From the NCBI RefSeq assembly GCF_904849725.1, contig NC_058524.1, positions 491,047,763-491,111,762 on the forward strand: a stretch of 64,000 nucleotides of DNA. The letters are read 5' to 3'. Origin of the DNA: Hordeum vulgare subsp. vulgare (lineage: Eukaryota > Streptophyta > Magnoliopsida > Poales > Poaceae). The notes under the pieces were generated by a model, which was not told where the DNA came from, did not search any database, and was given only the letters and a program-made list of their open reading frames with translations. Below, piece after piece: positions 44,972-56,124 of the stretch (the stretch's first letter is position 1; each line of letters starts with the position of its first letter). The position numbers were made by a program, and so were the translations under genes.

Positions 44972-47900
44972 TTTTTCAAACTTTTTCTTTCCAAAATATT
45001 TTGGAGTTCCAGGGGCAAGTTGATGGGTTTTTCAAACCACTTCAACCAAGAGGGATCCTCAACCCTTGATTTCTTTCCACCAACCACTCCAAAACCTTTT
45101 TATCTTGCCAAAATGTTTCTGGGATTTATTTGCAATATTTTATTTGCCTAAACAATTTCTTTTCCTATTTTTGGGAATTATGGCAACCCTATGGGTTGTA
45201 AAGCAACCCATAGCTTGGATGAGCTTTAAGCCCCAAAAAATTTACTGCCTCTTCTCATTGCCATATGATTTCAGAATATGCAAAAATATTCCTTTGCCCA
45301 ATGGATAATCATGGCCAGAATAATTATTTACTATGTGACCAGAATTACCCCTTTGTGAAGCAACCCTATGATTCCTGCGTTGAAAAATTCCCAATAAATT
45401 CTTGTAGTTACTAGGGATCATATATAGTTCCAATATGTAAAAACATCCCGTGGTCCAATACAAATTTTGAGCAAAAGAACTCTGCTAAGTTTCTGTTAAG
45501 AGTGAACTCTTGTGAAGGAAGTGCTAGCTAGGAGTGCACAATGGAGCTGAAATTTTTTGAGCATGTGTGCATTACCAAATGACACTTTCCTACCAAACCT
45601 CACTCGTAGCAAAGCTTTCAAATGAGTGCTATGAGCTCATTTGTATTCTAGACCACAAAGGTGCTTTACAAAGGAACTATATCCATTTGATCTCCAAACC
45701 TTGCCAAATTTTGCCAGTTTGGAGTCTTTCCTATGCTGAATCCACCAGACATCACCTATTGATCTAATCCTTATCCAATTGAGCTCCAGAACCTCCCAAA
45801 CTTTGCTGTCAGAAGCTGTTTTTGATGTTCCAAGTCGATGGTGATGTTGAGGGATCAAGTGAGCAATGGTGAGTGACTAATCGAGGGTCTGTCGACGCTA
45901 GGGACAAGGTGGCCAGGCTGGTGTGGCACCAGGACAGCCACAACCATGGTGACCATGGCACTGGCATGCCACAGAGCGCGCTCTGCGCAGCCCCAGTGAC
46001 AGCCGAGCCGTCCCGATCGGTCAAACTCTGTCCCCTCCTTGTCCTGAGCGTCGGTGAACCCCCTGGCAGACGCGTGGTACCCCTGGAAGGTGCTGGGCCG
46101 CCAGAGAGCGCCGCCGCCGCTCCCAGCCAAGCTCTAGCACAGGGCCGAATTGTCGCCTCCGGCCACTGTGCCCGTCCGCAAGCCATTTATGGCCAGGACC
46201 CATCCCATCGTGTCTCTGCCCTCCTTGGTCACCTCCATGCGCTCCGCGACGACCAGCTCAGTGCTCTGGCGACCGTGCCGGAGCTTATCTTCGCCCCTTC
46301 GGGAGAGATCGACCGAGCTCGTCGTCGGCCTATTTAAGGAGGAGCCCGACCCCTCCGAGCTCTCCATCCCCCTCCTGCTCATCTAGATCGAGCCCCCGAA
46401 GAGTGAGCCAAGGCCCGGAGGCCCTCTGGCCTAGGAGCATCACCGGAATTCTGCCGGCGCCCCCTCTCCGTCGATAGCCTTCACCCCTGTCCCCAGAGCC
46501 AAATTGATCCCTCCGACAGGTTCAGTGAGTCCTGCTGGTGCTCCTCGACCTCTCGCCCAAGCCCATTCCTCCCTGGAACGCCGTCTCCGACGATCACCCG
46601 AAGCTGCCGCCGCCGGAGAAGAAGGGGACGACATCGTTTATCCACCTCTAGCCGAGCTACGGGGACGTACGTGATCGCCGTGGACTACCCGTTCCATTCC
46701 GCCCATTCCCTGGCGTCGCCTACGTCTCTATCACCGGCGACCATCGCCGGCCGGCCGCCTCGCCTCTGTCTCCCTTCCCTCCTCTTTGTTTAAATCAGGC
46801 AGGTCCCACCTGCCATGGACTGCGGCCAACGGTCGAAGCGTTAAGTGGAGGCGCCCCTCCACTTTACGCCTTCGACGTGGCCGTCCCGAAGATTTCCTTT
46901 TTCTTTTTATATTTTCAGTTTTTAACAGAAACTTTGAATGCTTATAACTTTTTATTCACAAGTCCAAATCACTTGATTCTTTTTGCATTGGGTTGGTATT
47001 GAAATTCTTTACAACCTGGTAAATTTTGGTATTTTCCCACACACATGGAATTTCTGGTTAATAAAATGATATTAAATGACTTTTCATTCCTTTTGTCATT
47101 TTCAATATGATTTCAGAAGGAAACTTTGGAGATCAGGAGTATTTGAACAACCCCACTGACCAAGGCAAGCCATTATTTCCATATGGTGCAAGCATTGCAT
47201 AGCATGGCATATATCTTCATGTTAATGATAAGGATGATGGTTATTGTTTTAATTATTAAAGTTTTCTTATTTAGTTAGTGGTGATATATATCTACTACTA
47301 TGTTTCTTGAGTTGAGCTCATCTAGTGGTTGATCGGAGTCACCTTTCCGGGCATTATCGCACGACCACATTTTGCCGATATGGGACGGCCGTGACTTGAG
47401 CTGATCGCGTGATCGCTCTCACCGGTACCTCCAAAGAGGGAGGGTTATGTACGCGTGCTACCCTGATCAGGTAGGCGGTGATAACCCTGTGAGCCCAATT
47501 GAGATGATAGGGCCCGTCCTCGATTGGGACAAGTTCAGTTTGGCCACGACGGTGGCAGATGTCATGAGGACACAGGGCCACCCAAGGCAGGACTCCAGAG
47601 AGGGAGTGGTTGCCGGAGGTACGATGAGGGGATCGCAGTTCAGGAAAGTCTAGTGGAGTAATGCTGGTCCATCCGAATGGGATCACGAGGTCAGTACTCC
47701 AAAGTGTTGGTAAAGTGTGCAACCTCTGCAGAGTGTCAAATCTATTTGAATAGCCGTGTCCATGGTAATGGACAACCGGAACAGACCTCAGCAGGTGATC
47801 AACCGTGTCTATGATAGTAATGATGGAAGAACTTGTCTCACGAGAACATCAGAGGATGTTGGTATCATACTAGCCGCGAGAAGACTATTTGATGAGTGGT

Positions 47901-48350
47901 CTGGTAACCACGTGATGTGACAGGGATCCGTTGGGATCGTAAGTAATTCGAGGGTTGTGGGACAACCCCGAAGACAGTAAGTTCATATTTGGTTCATTTG
48001 ATACATGACTTTGATTGTTATGCTATGTTTGCTGCATTACTTGGTTATTGTGAGCTTGCGAGTACATTCAAAGTGTCCACAACAGTGTCCCTGTGTGTGG
48101 AGTCGCCGCTACTTTCCTCTACACCGTAGAAGTACTTGGTCGTTTCGAGGCCCATGTTGATGTTACATAAATAATGTAGATATTGTTGCAGCACCGAGGG
48201 TGCTTTGGCCTCGCTAGTATTTTAAGCTTTGTACGTGACGCTATTAATAAAGTTGGCTTGTTTCTGCATCAAGTTGTTGAGTGTTTCCAGAAGACATGAT
48301 CTCTGGGTTGGAAACACTGGTAAACCGGTTCTGTGAATTGGGGTGCCACA
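44959..48350 (+). repeat. 3' LTR of Tekay element
   Basis: 3392 bp, very similar to the 5' LTR. It lacks about 73 bp after 48078 that the 5' LTR has at 38905-38978. TATA at 46331. Confidence 0.92.
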
Positions 48351-49305
48351 CGACCCTTCTCTAGTTATCTGTGCTATCTCATCTCAATTTCTATTCATGC
48401 TTCATCACAAAATTTGAACAAGCACTTGTCGATCCCTCTGTGTGAATGTGCACTCGGAGTTCCATATCGTCAATGGCTGACCTCCAAAACCTATATGTGA
48501 ATGAACTCGGTGAAACTAACTTCACAAACTCGGTTCCACCAAATTCCAAAGTTGATCTAGGTTTTCCATCTCGGTACCATCATAATCACAAACTCGGTTC
48601 CATCGAGTTTCCCTATCAACTGAGAGTAGAGGAACTCGGTGACACTGATTTCATCATCTCGGGGACACCGAAAGCGAATGGGTATATATTCCAGCAGACC
48701 GAATCTTTGATTTCACTTTGTCAAAGCCGTTTTGTCCCAAAACCCTACGCTGCCTCTGTACCCCTGGTCATTGCCCTTGAATCCCCGTGCGTCTCCGCCA
48801 CTGGGAATCACCGCCACCGACGGATTCCTCACCGCCATCGCCGCCGTAGCCGGACCACCACTGAGTTAGGGTATGGTTCGGATCCCTTCTGTGTTCCTCC
48901 ATCTAATTCTTATGCAATGGGAAGATTTATCCACAATTCACCGTGTGCATCCTCTCCATCCACGAGATGAATCCATAGATTAGAGAACTAGGAAATTTTT
49001 AGGGTTAACCGTCCGCAGACCCCATCTCGGTGCCTCCAAGTTGCAAAACTCGATGCTATCGATTTTGGACCTAGGGTTATTGAGAATGAACTTGGTGAGA
49101 CCGAATTGTCATTTTCGGTTCCACCGAAATGATGACCAAGTTTCTGTTAAGGAGTTCATGTGTCTCGGTCATTCCGAAAATTCTAACTCGGTTCCACCGA
49201 TATGTGTTGTGCAGAAAGTTAAAACTAAGGATTTCTCAGTTCAAATTTTCAAAAAACATCTAAATTTTGTTATGCTCATCCTTTCTGTCTTTCCTATGTC
49301 TACTT
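48351..49305. other. Old element DNA rich in CTCGGT/ACCGAG motifs
   Basis: Includes the right TSD (48351-48355). Contains about ten copies of a degenerate inverted motif (CTCGGTTCCACCGA and similar) at 48500-49200. Such motifs also fill 32560-32880, so both stretches may come from the same old Copia-like element. The 174- and 109-codon open frames here show no domain. Cut at 49306 by an Angela-type LTR. Confidence 0.4.
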
Positions 49306-51107
49306 TGTTGGGGAATGTCGCATGGGAAACAAAAAATTTCCTACGCACACGCAATACCTATCCATGGTGATGATCATCTACGAGAGGGGAGAGTGAATCT
49401 ACATACCCTTGTAGATTGCTAAGCAGAAGCGTTAATAAACATGGTTGATGTAGTGGTACATCTTCACGATTCGTCCCACGAACCGTCCCACAATCCATCC
49501 CACGGACCGTCTCGTGATCCGTCCCGATCAAGTGCCGAACGGACAGCACCTCCGCGTTCCGCACACGTACAGCTCGATGACGATCTCCGCCTTCTTGATC
49601 CAGCAAGAGAGATGGGGATTTAGATGAGTTCCTCGGCAGCGTGACGGCTCGCCGGTGGGTGGTGATCTTATTCCTGCAGGGCTCTGCCCGAGCTGTGCAG
49701 AAAACTGATCTAGAGGAAGAACTATGAAGTAGAGGTTTAGGGTTCCACGTGGCAAAGTTGTCTCTCAAAAGTCCTAAACCCCTAGTATATATAGGAGGAG
49801 GGAGGAGGCAGCCTTGGCGCGCCAAGGGAGTCTCCCTTGGGTCGGCCGAAGTGGAGGAAGGAGGAGTCCTCCTCCAACCCCACTTGGATTAGGACTCCTT
49901 CCTTATTTTCCCACCTCTTTTGTATTTTCCACTTTTTCCTCATGGGCTTTCCTTGGATCACATTGTCAGCCCATTATGCCTTATTGCACATCCAATAAAC
50001 CCACGTGGACCCCTTGGGGCGTGGTGGGCCCACCCAGTGGGCCCCCGGAACCCATTCGTCACTCCCCGTACACTGCCGGCAATGCCCGAAAACCTTCCAG
50101 AATCCAAACACCAACTTCCTATATATCAATCTTCATTTCTAGACCATTCCGGAACTCCTCATGACGTCCAGGATCTCATCCGGGACTCCGAACAAAACTT
50201 CGGCCACCAACACATATAACTCAACTATACCGAAACGTCACCAAACTTTAAGTGTACAGACCCTGCGGGTTCGAGAACTATGCAGACATGACCTGAGACA
50301 CTCTCCAGTCAATAACTAACAACGGGACCTGGATGTCCATATTGGCTCTTACATATTCTACGAAGATCTCTATCGGCTGAACCTCTATGTCAAGGATTCA
50401 TATAATCCCGTATACTATTCCCTTTGTCCTTCAATATGTTACTTGCTCGAGATTCGATCGTCGGTATCTCTATACCTAGTTCAATCTCGTTGTCGAAAAG
50501 TCTCTTTACTCATTTCGTAATACAAGATCCCGTAACTAACTCCTTAGTCACATTGCTTGCAAGCCTTGTTGTGATGTTGTATTACCGAGTGGGCCCCGAG
50601 ATACCTCTCCGTCACACGGAGTGACAAATCCCAGTCTTGATCCATGCCAACCCAGCATAGACCTTTGGAGATACCTGTAGAGCACCTTTATAGTCACCAA
50701 GTAACGTTGCAACGTTTGATACACACAAGGTATTCCTCCGTTGTCCGGGAGTTGCATGATCTCATGGTCTTAGGAATAGATACATTGACATGCAGAAAAC
50801 AGTAGCAATAAACTGACACGGTCATATGCTATGTTTATAGTATGGGTCTTCTCCATCACATCATTATCCTAATGGTGTGATCCCGTTATCTAGTGACAAC
50901 ACTTCTCTATGGTTAGGAAACCTTAACCATCTTTCATCAACGAGCTAGTCAACTAGAGGCTTGCTAGGGACAGTGTTTTGTCTATGTATCCACACATGTA
51001 TTTGTGTTTCCAATCAATACAATTATAGCATGGATAATAAAGATTATTATGAACAAGAAATATAATAATAACTAATTTATTATTGCCTCTAGGGCATATT
51101 TCCAACA
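49306..51107 (-). repeat. 3' LTR of minus-strand Angela-type element
   Basis: Plus-strand ends TGTTGGGGAATG and TTTCCAACA, 1802 bp. TATA in reverse at about 49786-49793 and the 12-bp minisatellite in reverse at 49465-49530. Confidence 0.9.
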
Positions 51108-52369
51108 GTCTCCCACTTGCACTAGAGTCAACAATCTAGTTCACATCACTATGTGATTGTAGTGAATCTAACACCCATAGAGTTCTGGGGTTGGATCATG
51201 TCTTGCTTGTGAGAGAGGTTTTAGTCAACGGTTTTGAACCTTTCAGATCCATGTGTGCTTTACAAATCTTTATGTCATCCTATAGATGCTGCTACTACGT
51301 GCTATTTGGAAATATTCCAAATGACTGCTCTACTATATGAATCCGGTTTTCTACTCAGAGTTATTCGGATTAGTGTCAAAGCTTGCATCGACGTAACCTT
51401 TACGACGAACTCTTTAAACACCTCCATAATAAAAAAAAATCCTTAGTCCATTAGTTCCTAAGGGTAACTTTGACCGATGTTCAGTGATTCAATCCTGGAT
51501 CACTCTTTGTACCCCTTGACAGACTCATGGCAAGGCACACATTAGGTGCGGTACACAACATGGCATACTTTAGAGTCTACGGCTAAAGGACATGGGACGA
51601 CCTTTGTCCTTTCTCTTTCTTCTGCCGTGGTCGGGCTTTGAGTCTTACTCAAATTCACACCTTATAACACAGCCAAGAACTCCTTGCTGATCTATTTTAA
51701 ACTCCTTCAAAAACCTGTCAAGGCATGCATTTCATTGAAAGTTATATTTAGCGTTTTGATCTATCTCTATAGATCTTGATTCTCAATGTTCAAGTAACTC
51801 TATCCAGGTCTTCCTTTCAAAAACTCCTTTCAAACAACCCTTTATGTTTTCCTGAAATCCTATATTATTTCCGATCAACAATATGTCAACTACATATACT
51901 TATCAAAAATTCTATAGTGCTCCCACTCACTTCTTTGGAAATACAAGTTTCTCATAAATCTTGTATAAACCCAAAATCTTTGATCATCTCATCAAAGCGT
52001 ATATTCCAACTCCGAGATGCTTGCACCAGTCCATAAAAGGATCGCTAGAGCTTGCATACTTGTTAGCATCCTTAGGATCGACAAAGCCTTCTGGTTGTAT
52101 CACATACAACCTTTCCTCAAGGAAACCGTCGAGGAAACAATGTTTTGCATTCCTATGTGCAATATTTCATAAATAATGCAGCAACTGCTAACATAATTCC
52201 AACAAACTTTTAGCATCGCTACGAATGAGTAAGTCTCATCATAGTCAACTCTTTGAACTTGTCGGAAACATATTTGCTATAAGTCGAGCTTTTCTTAATG
52301 GTGACTTTTCACCATCATCGTCTGTCTTCCTTTTAAGGATCCATATGTACTTAATAGTCTTACAACCAT
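51108..52369 (-). pseudogene. Copia RNase H and reverse transcriptase remnant
   Basis: After the PPT (51108-51120), reverse reading gives pieces that match the RNase H and reverse transcriptase of the copy at 1000-2374, for example the region of KELVVKGYVDASF (around 51390) and SIYGL/DWCKHLG-like stretches (around 52020). Large parts are missing, and stops and frameshifts are frequent. No catalytic motif is intact. It joins 55495 across the solo LTR. Confidence 0.8.
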
Positions 52370-52374
52370 CAAGT

Positions 52375-55300
52375 TGTAACGACCCGACTCAACGAGTCAA
52401 GCCTCTGGTGTTTCTGTACCATCCCAAGATCATGCTGGTACACACACAGTACATAATGTATATATTCAAGAGTGCGATCACACAGCTTTATTAATTGAAA
52501 TCTCATAAAGAGTACTTTATTACAATAAAGGAGTACAATAAAGTGGCTGAAGGCCAACTCATGAGATTATCTAACGAAGACTAAGCGGAAGCATCAGGTA
52601 GACGAGTCCATCCGACTCCAAGGGCATGTCGCTGAGCGTAGATCGTAGCCTCACTCCTGGTCGGAAAAGTACTCTGCAACATGATACGTTGCAGCCGTGT
52701 AGGTCAGCATATTGAATATGCTGGCAAATCATCAAGAGAGGGAGTAAAATAATAATCAACTATCTCTACACGCATATTTGGCCGGTGGAGCTAAGTTTTG
52801 CATAAAGCCAGTTTTATCCTACAACAAAAGGGGTCGAAAGCAAAATATTACTACATAGTTGTTAACGAGATGGTTCCGCCAACCAGTTCTCGTACTCGAA
52901 TAGTTGTTAACACCCACATCATTATTAAGTTGTGTCGAGAGTTCAGGGGAAATTCAATGCCGTCGGCTCAAGTCGTCCATGACCGTGGACACGGCTAATC
53001 GATTAGGTTGGGTACTCTACAGAGTTTTGCACACGTTCCCCACAAGATTTGATCGCCTCCGGGTTTGTCCTCGCACTTCAGGGTGTTTGAAGACCGGATG
53101 ATCAAAACATGGTCTTTCAACGGGTCCCTCTGAATCCCTGTCGGTGCCCATCCATTCCTACCGTTCGTCTACATCTGCTAGCACCGCCTGTCCAGAGTCG
53201 CCGCGTTGTCCAACCAAGCCAGAGCCCATAATGACTTGTGGCTGTGCAGGTAAGCCTTGAATCTTGAAGTCTCCGTCCGTCCCTTTGAGCCTGGGTGAAG
53301 CTTTCCGCAGGATGACATGGCCTCTCCAGCATCCCGGGCATCCACTGGGTTTTCCAGGGAGCCGGTCAACCGTCCTTCACCCAGTGTTGCATTGCGTCCG
53401 AGGTCTTGAAAATCTTGTCTTAGTCCGGTCTTGATTATTATATCAACCTCGCATCACTCGTCGTATACACTCAACCGATAACCCGTCTACTCAAGCATAG
53501 CATTAAGAAATTGTCGTCCCGGGGCCAAGTGTCGGGGTTGTTGTGTTCCTACCACATGATACTACAACTTATGCTAAATTTTCCAAGTACCTAGTCAGCA
53601 TGCAAATTGGGCAAAGAAGGTGATCTACTATGCGTCGAAAACATAGGTAAAATAACATGATCAAAGATGACTTGCCTTGATGATAGTTGTCCTGCTCGAG
53701 CGTCTCTAAGTAACACGCTTCGCACTCCGGATGATCTACCGATACAAACACAAAGCACACCATAAGCAATTCAATCATGCCACAAGTAAAAATAACATCA
53801 CATGCAATGATTTGCAAAAGACTACGCAAAAGAATTTATCGCGCGCCGGTATGGCAGAAACTTTTTTCTGTTTAAAACACCAGTAAAAATACTTTAAAAA
53901 TTCTGAAAATTCTACCACAGTAAGAATTTATCCATAGAAAACAGTAGCAAAAAGAATCAACTCAATATCATTTTTCAAACTCCTGGAATAGGCAAAACAG
54001 TGTTTAAACTAAATCTGCTCTAACTTGTATTTAAAAATTTCAAACACAGACAAATTATATGTTTTTAAAAACTACAGGAAATTTGTGAGCTACTGGAAAA
54101 AGAATCAATGTCATTGGACTTCGGGATAAAACGTTGTGGCCAAAACAAGATTGAAAGTTTCTGTTTTTGAAATCTGGACAGAAGTTACAAAACTGCTAGT
54201 GCTAATGAGAGGCACACGTGGCAAGTTTCTACTGGCTGTAGTGGCTGTTTGTTGAGTGGCTTCGAGCAAATGGCCTAAGGCTAGCAAAGTCGCCGGTTAA
54301 TACTTAAGTGGCAAGAAAAACCTGCTGGTTTTCTGAGAATAACCGAAGGGGTACTGGTTGATCTGATCTAGGCCGTTGCATGGGATCTAAGGGCTAGAAC
54401 GAGTTCATGCAATATATAGAGAGAGAGAGGGATAGCTACCTGTTGGCAGGGGGTGTTGCACCGGCAAGGGGGAGTTGGCCGGCGGGGGAGAGTTGGCTCC
54501 GGCGGTGGAGAGCTTCGGGGAGTCGGCGGTGGGGTTCCTCCTCCGCGGGGGGAGGCGGCGGTGGAGAGAGAGAGCTCGGGGGAGGCTCTCCCAGGCGAGG
54601 CCGAGGGTGGCGCAGCCTTGGGCTACTGCTGCTCCGGCGAGGCTCGTGGCGGCGGCGGCTCGTGGAGGCGGCGGCGGCTAGGGTTGGGAAGGGGTGGCTC
54701 GGGGGTGGGGTATATATATGCTGGGTGGAGGGAGTAGAAAGGAAGGAGGAGAGGGAGTACTTGGGAAAGAAATCGCTGGGAGAAGGGCTCGGTTCGGTGC
54801 TTGTGCAGAGAAGGAAAGAGAGGAGAGGAGAGATAGGAAAGTGACGTGGGGGAGGGAGAGAGGAGAGAATAAGGGAGGGGAGAGAGAAGGGGCGGTTGGG
54901 GTGGCCCCTCGCGAGCTGGTTACGTGCGGTGCATGCTGGGTGCATGCGTGCATGGGGCTCGGCCTGGCCAGTTCCTTATTTTTATTTTTATTTTTTGAAA
55001 AACAAACAAACAGCAGCAACAAAAAGAAAAATACAAAACAGAAAAATATATTTTCCTAGCTAACAAATACTAGAAAAAAAATAGGTACTAATATACATAT
55101 ATGCACTAGAATACTTAGGAGAAAAACAAAACAGAAAAATTTACAACTAATATATATATATAATATATAGGAACCCTAGTTCCACCTAATGCCACTTTCG
55201 AAAAAAGAGTTTTATGCAATAGGTCACACAACGCGATTGAAGAAAACTCAACTAAAAAAATTCGGAGTTTAGAAAATTTCCAAAACCCAAATGGTGACTT

Positions 55301-55489
55301 TAAAATAAACTTCGAAACGTTATGCACTTTAATTCGACGGGGGGGAGAAGTCATATTATCTCCACTCCAATAAATTGCCCGCAGTCACATAACGATTAGA
55401 ATTTTCAGAAGAACACAAATATGCATAAAATATGAGATGCATATGAATGATCTATTAACATCCGAATTTAAGAAAATTGGGATGTTACA
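52375..55489 (-). repeat. Solo Gypsy LTR (3115 bp), TSD CAAGT
   Basis: Plus-strand ends TGTAACGACCCG and GGGATGTTACA; CAAGT flanks both sides (52370-52374 and 55490-55494). On the minus strand it starts TGTAACATCCC. TATA (54711-54718) in reverse, then a GC-rich leader. A segment around 52960-53060 resembles the LTR core shared by the LARD and Tekay elements. The family is probably Tekay-related. Long open frames at 54400-55060 are low-complexity Gly/Arg or Pro/Ser and not genes. Confidence 0.88.
54711..54718 (-). promoter_or_regulatory. TATA box of the solo Gypsy LTR
   Basis: TATATATA, reading on the minus strand as GCATATATATACCCC, about 770 bp into the LTR, upstream of a GC-rich stretch like the leaders of the LARD and Tekay LTRs. 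Confidence 0.55.
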
Positions 55490-55494
55490 CAAGT

Positions 55495-56124
55495 AGTTCT
55501 TCCAAAGTCTATACTTTGTTGTGTACACAGATCCTCTCTCAGATTTCATGGCCTCCAACCATTTGCCGGAATCCGGGCCCACCATCGCTTCTCCATAGCT
55601 CGTAGGTTCATTGTTGTTCAACAACGTGACCTCCAAGATAGGGTTACCGTACTACTCTATAGCAGTACACGACCTTGTCGACCTACGAGGTTTGTAGTAA
55701 CTTGATCCGAAGCTTAATGATCACTATCATCAGTTTCCACTTCAATTGGCGTAGGCGCCACAGAAACAACTTCTTGCGCCCTGCTACACACTGGTTGAAG
55801 TGACAGTTCAATAACCTCATCAAGTTCCACCACCTCCCACTCAATTCTTTCAAGAGAAACCTTTCCTCGAGAAAGGACCCGTTTCTAGAAACAAACACTC
55901 TGCTTCCGAATCTGAGATAGAAGATGTACCCAACTGTTTTGGACATCCTATGAAGATGCATTTATTCGCTTTGGGTTCGAGCTTATCAGACTGAAACTTT
56001 TTCGCATAAGCCTCGTAGCCCCAAACTTTCAAGACACGACAACTTAGGTTTCTCCAAACCATACTTCATAAGGTGTCATCTCAACGGAATTATGTGGTGC
56101 CCTATTTAAAGTGAATGTGGTTGT
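55495..56124 (-). pseudogene. Copia integrase C-terminus and linker remnant
   Basis: Reverse reading from 56124: TFTLNRAPHNSVEMTPYEVW, a frame change, LKVWGYEAYAKKFQSDKLEP, another frame change near 55930, then LLNNNEPTSYGEAMVGPDSG near 55600. These match 320-900 of the plus-strand Angela-type copy. At least two frameshifts break it. The Athila-type LTR begins at 56125. Confidence 0.85.

Larger units (their letters stand above)
35784..48350 (+). mobile_element. Full-length Tekay-type chromovirus (Gypsy, 12.6 kb)
   Basis: LTRs 35784-39249 (3466 bp) and 44959-48350 (3392 bp) start TGTAACACCCTG and end GGTGCCACA. Flanks are GGACC and CGACC, a TSD with one change. PBS of initiator Met type, PPT CTAAGGGGGGTAGG. 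Internal order: extra ORF, gag with CCHC zinc knuckle, protease remnant, reverse transcriptase, RNase H, integrase, chromodomain. The C-terminal chromodomain after integrase marks a chromovirus, and the sequence type fits the Tekay clade. Pol has only four stops and keeps one frame, so the copy is fairly young. Confidence 0.93.
49306..56124 (-). mobile_element. Angela-type Copia element, minus strand, interrupted
   Basis: 3' LTR 49306-51107 (1802 bp), PPT 51108-51120 on the minus strand, then RNase H, reverse transcriptase and integrase remnants. A solo LTR (52375-55489) splits the internal part, and an Athila-type element starts at 56125 within the integrase. The 5' part lies right of the window. 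It is more decayed than the copy at 1-2374. Confidence 0.88.

Noticed and set aside
48446..48970. 174-codon frame
   Set aside because: No domain; it is built largely from the repeated CTCGGT/ACCGAG motif region in decayed DNA.
54407..55059. Open frames up to 169 codons
   Set aside because: They arise from a GA/GGC-rich stretch next to the LTR TATA box; the products are simple Gly/Arg/Glu or Pro/Ser runs.
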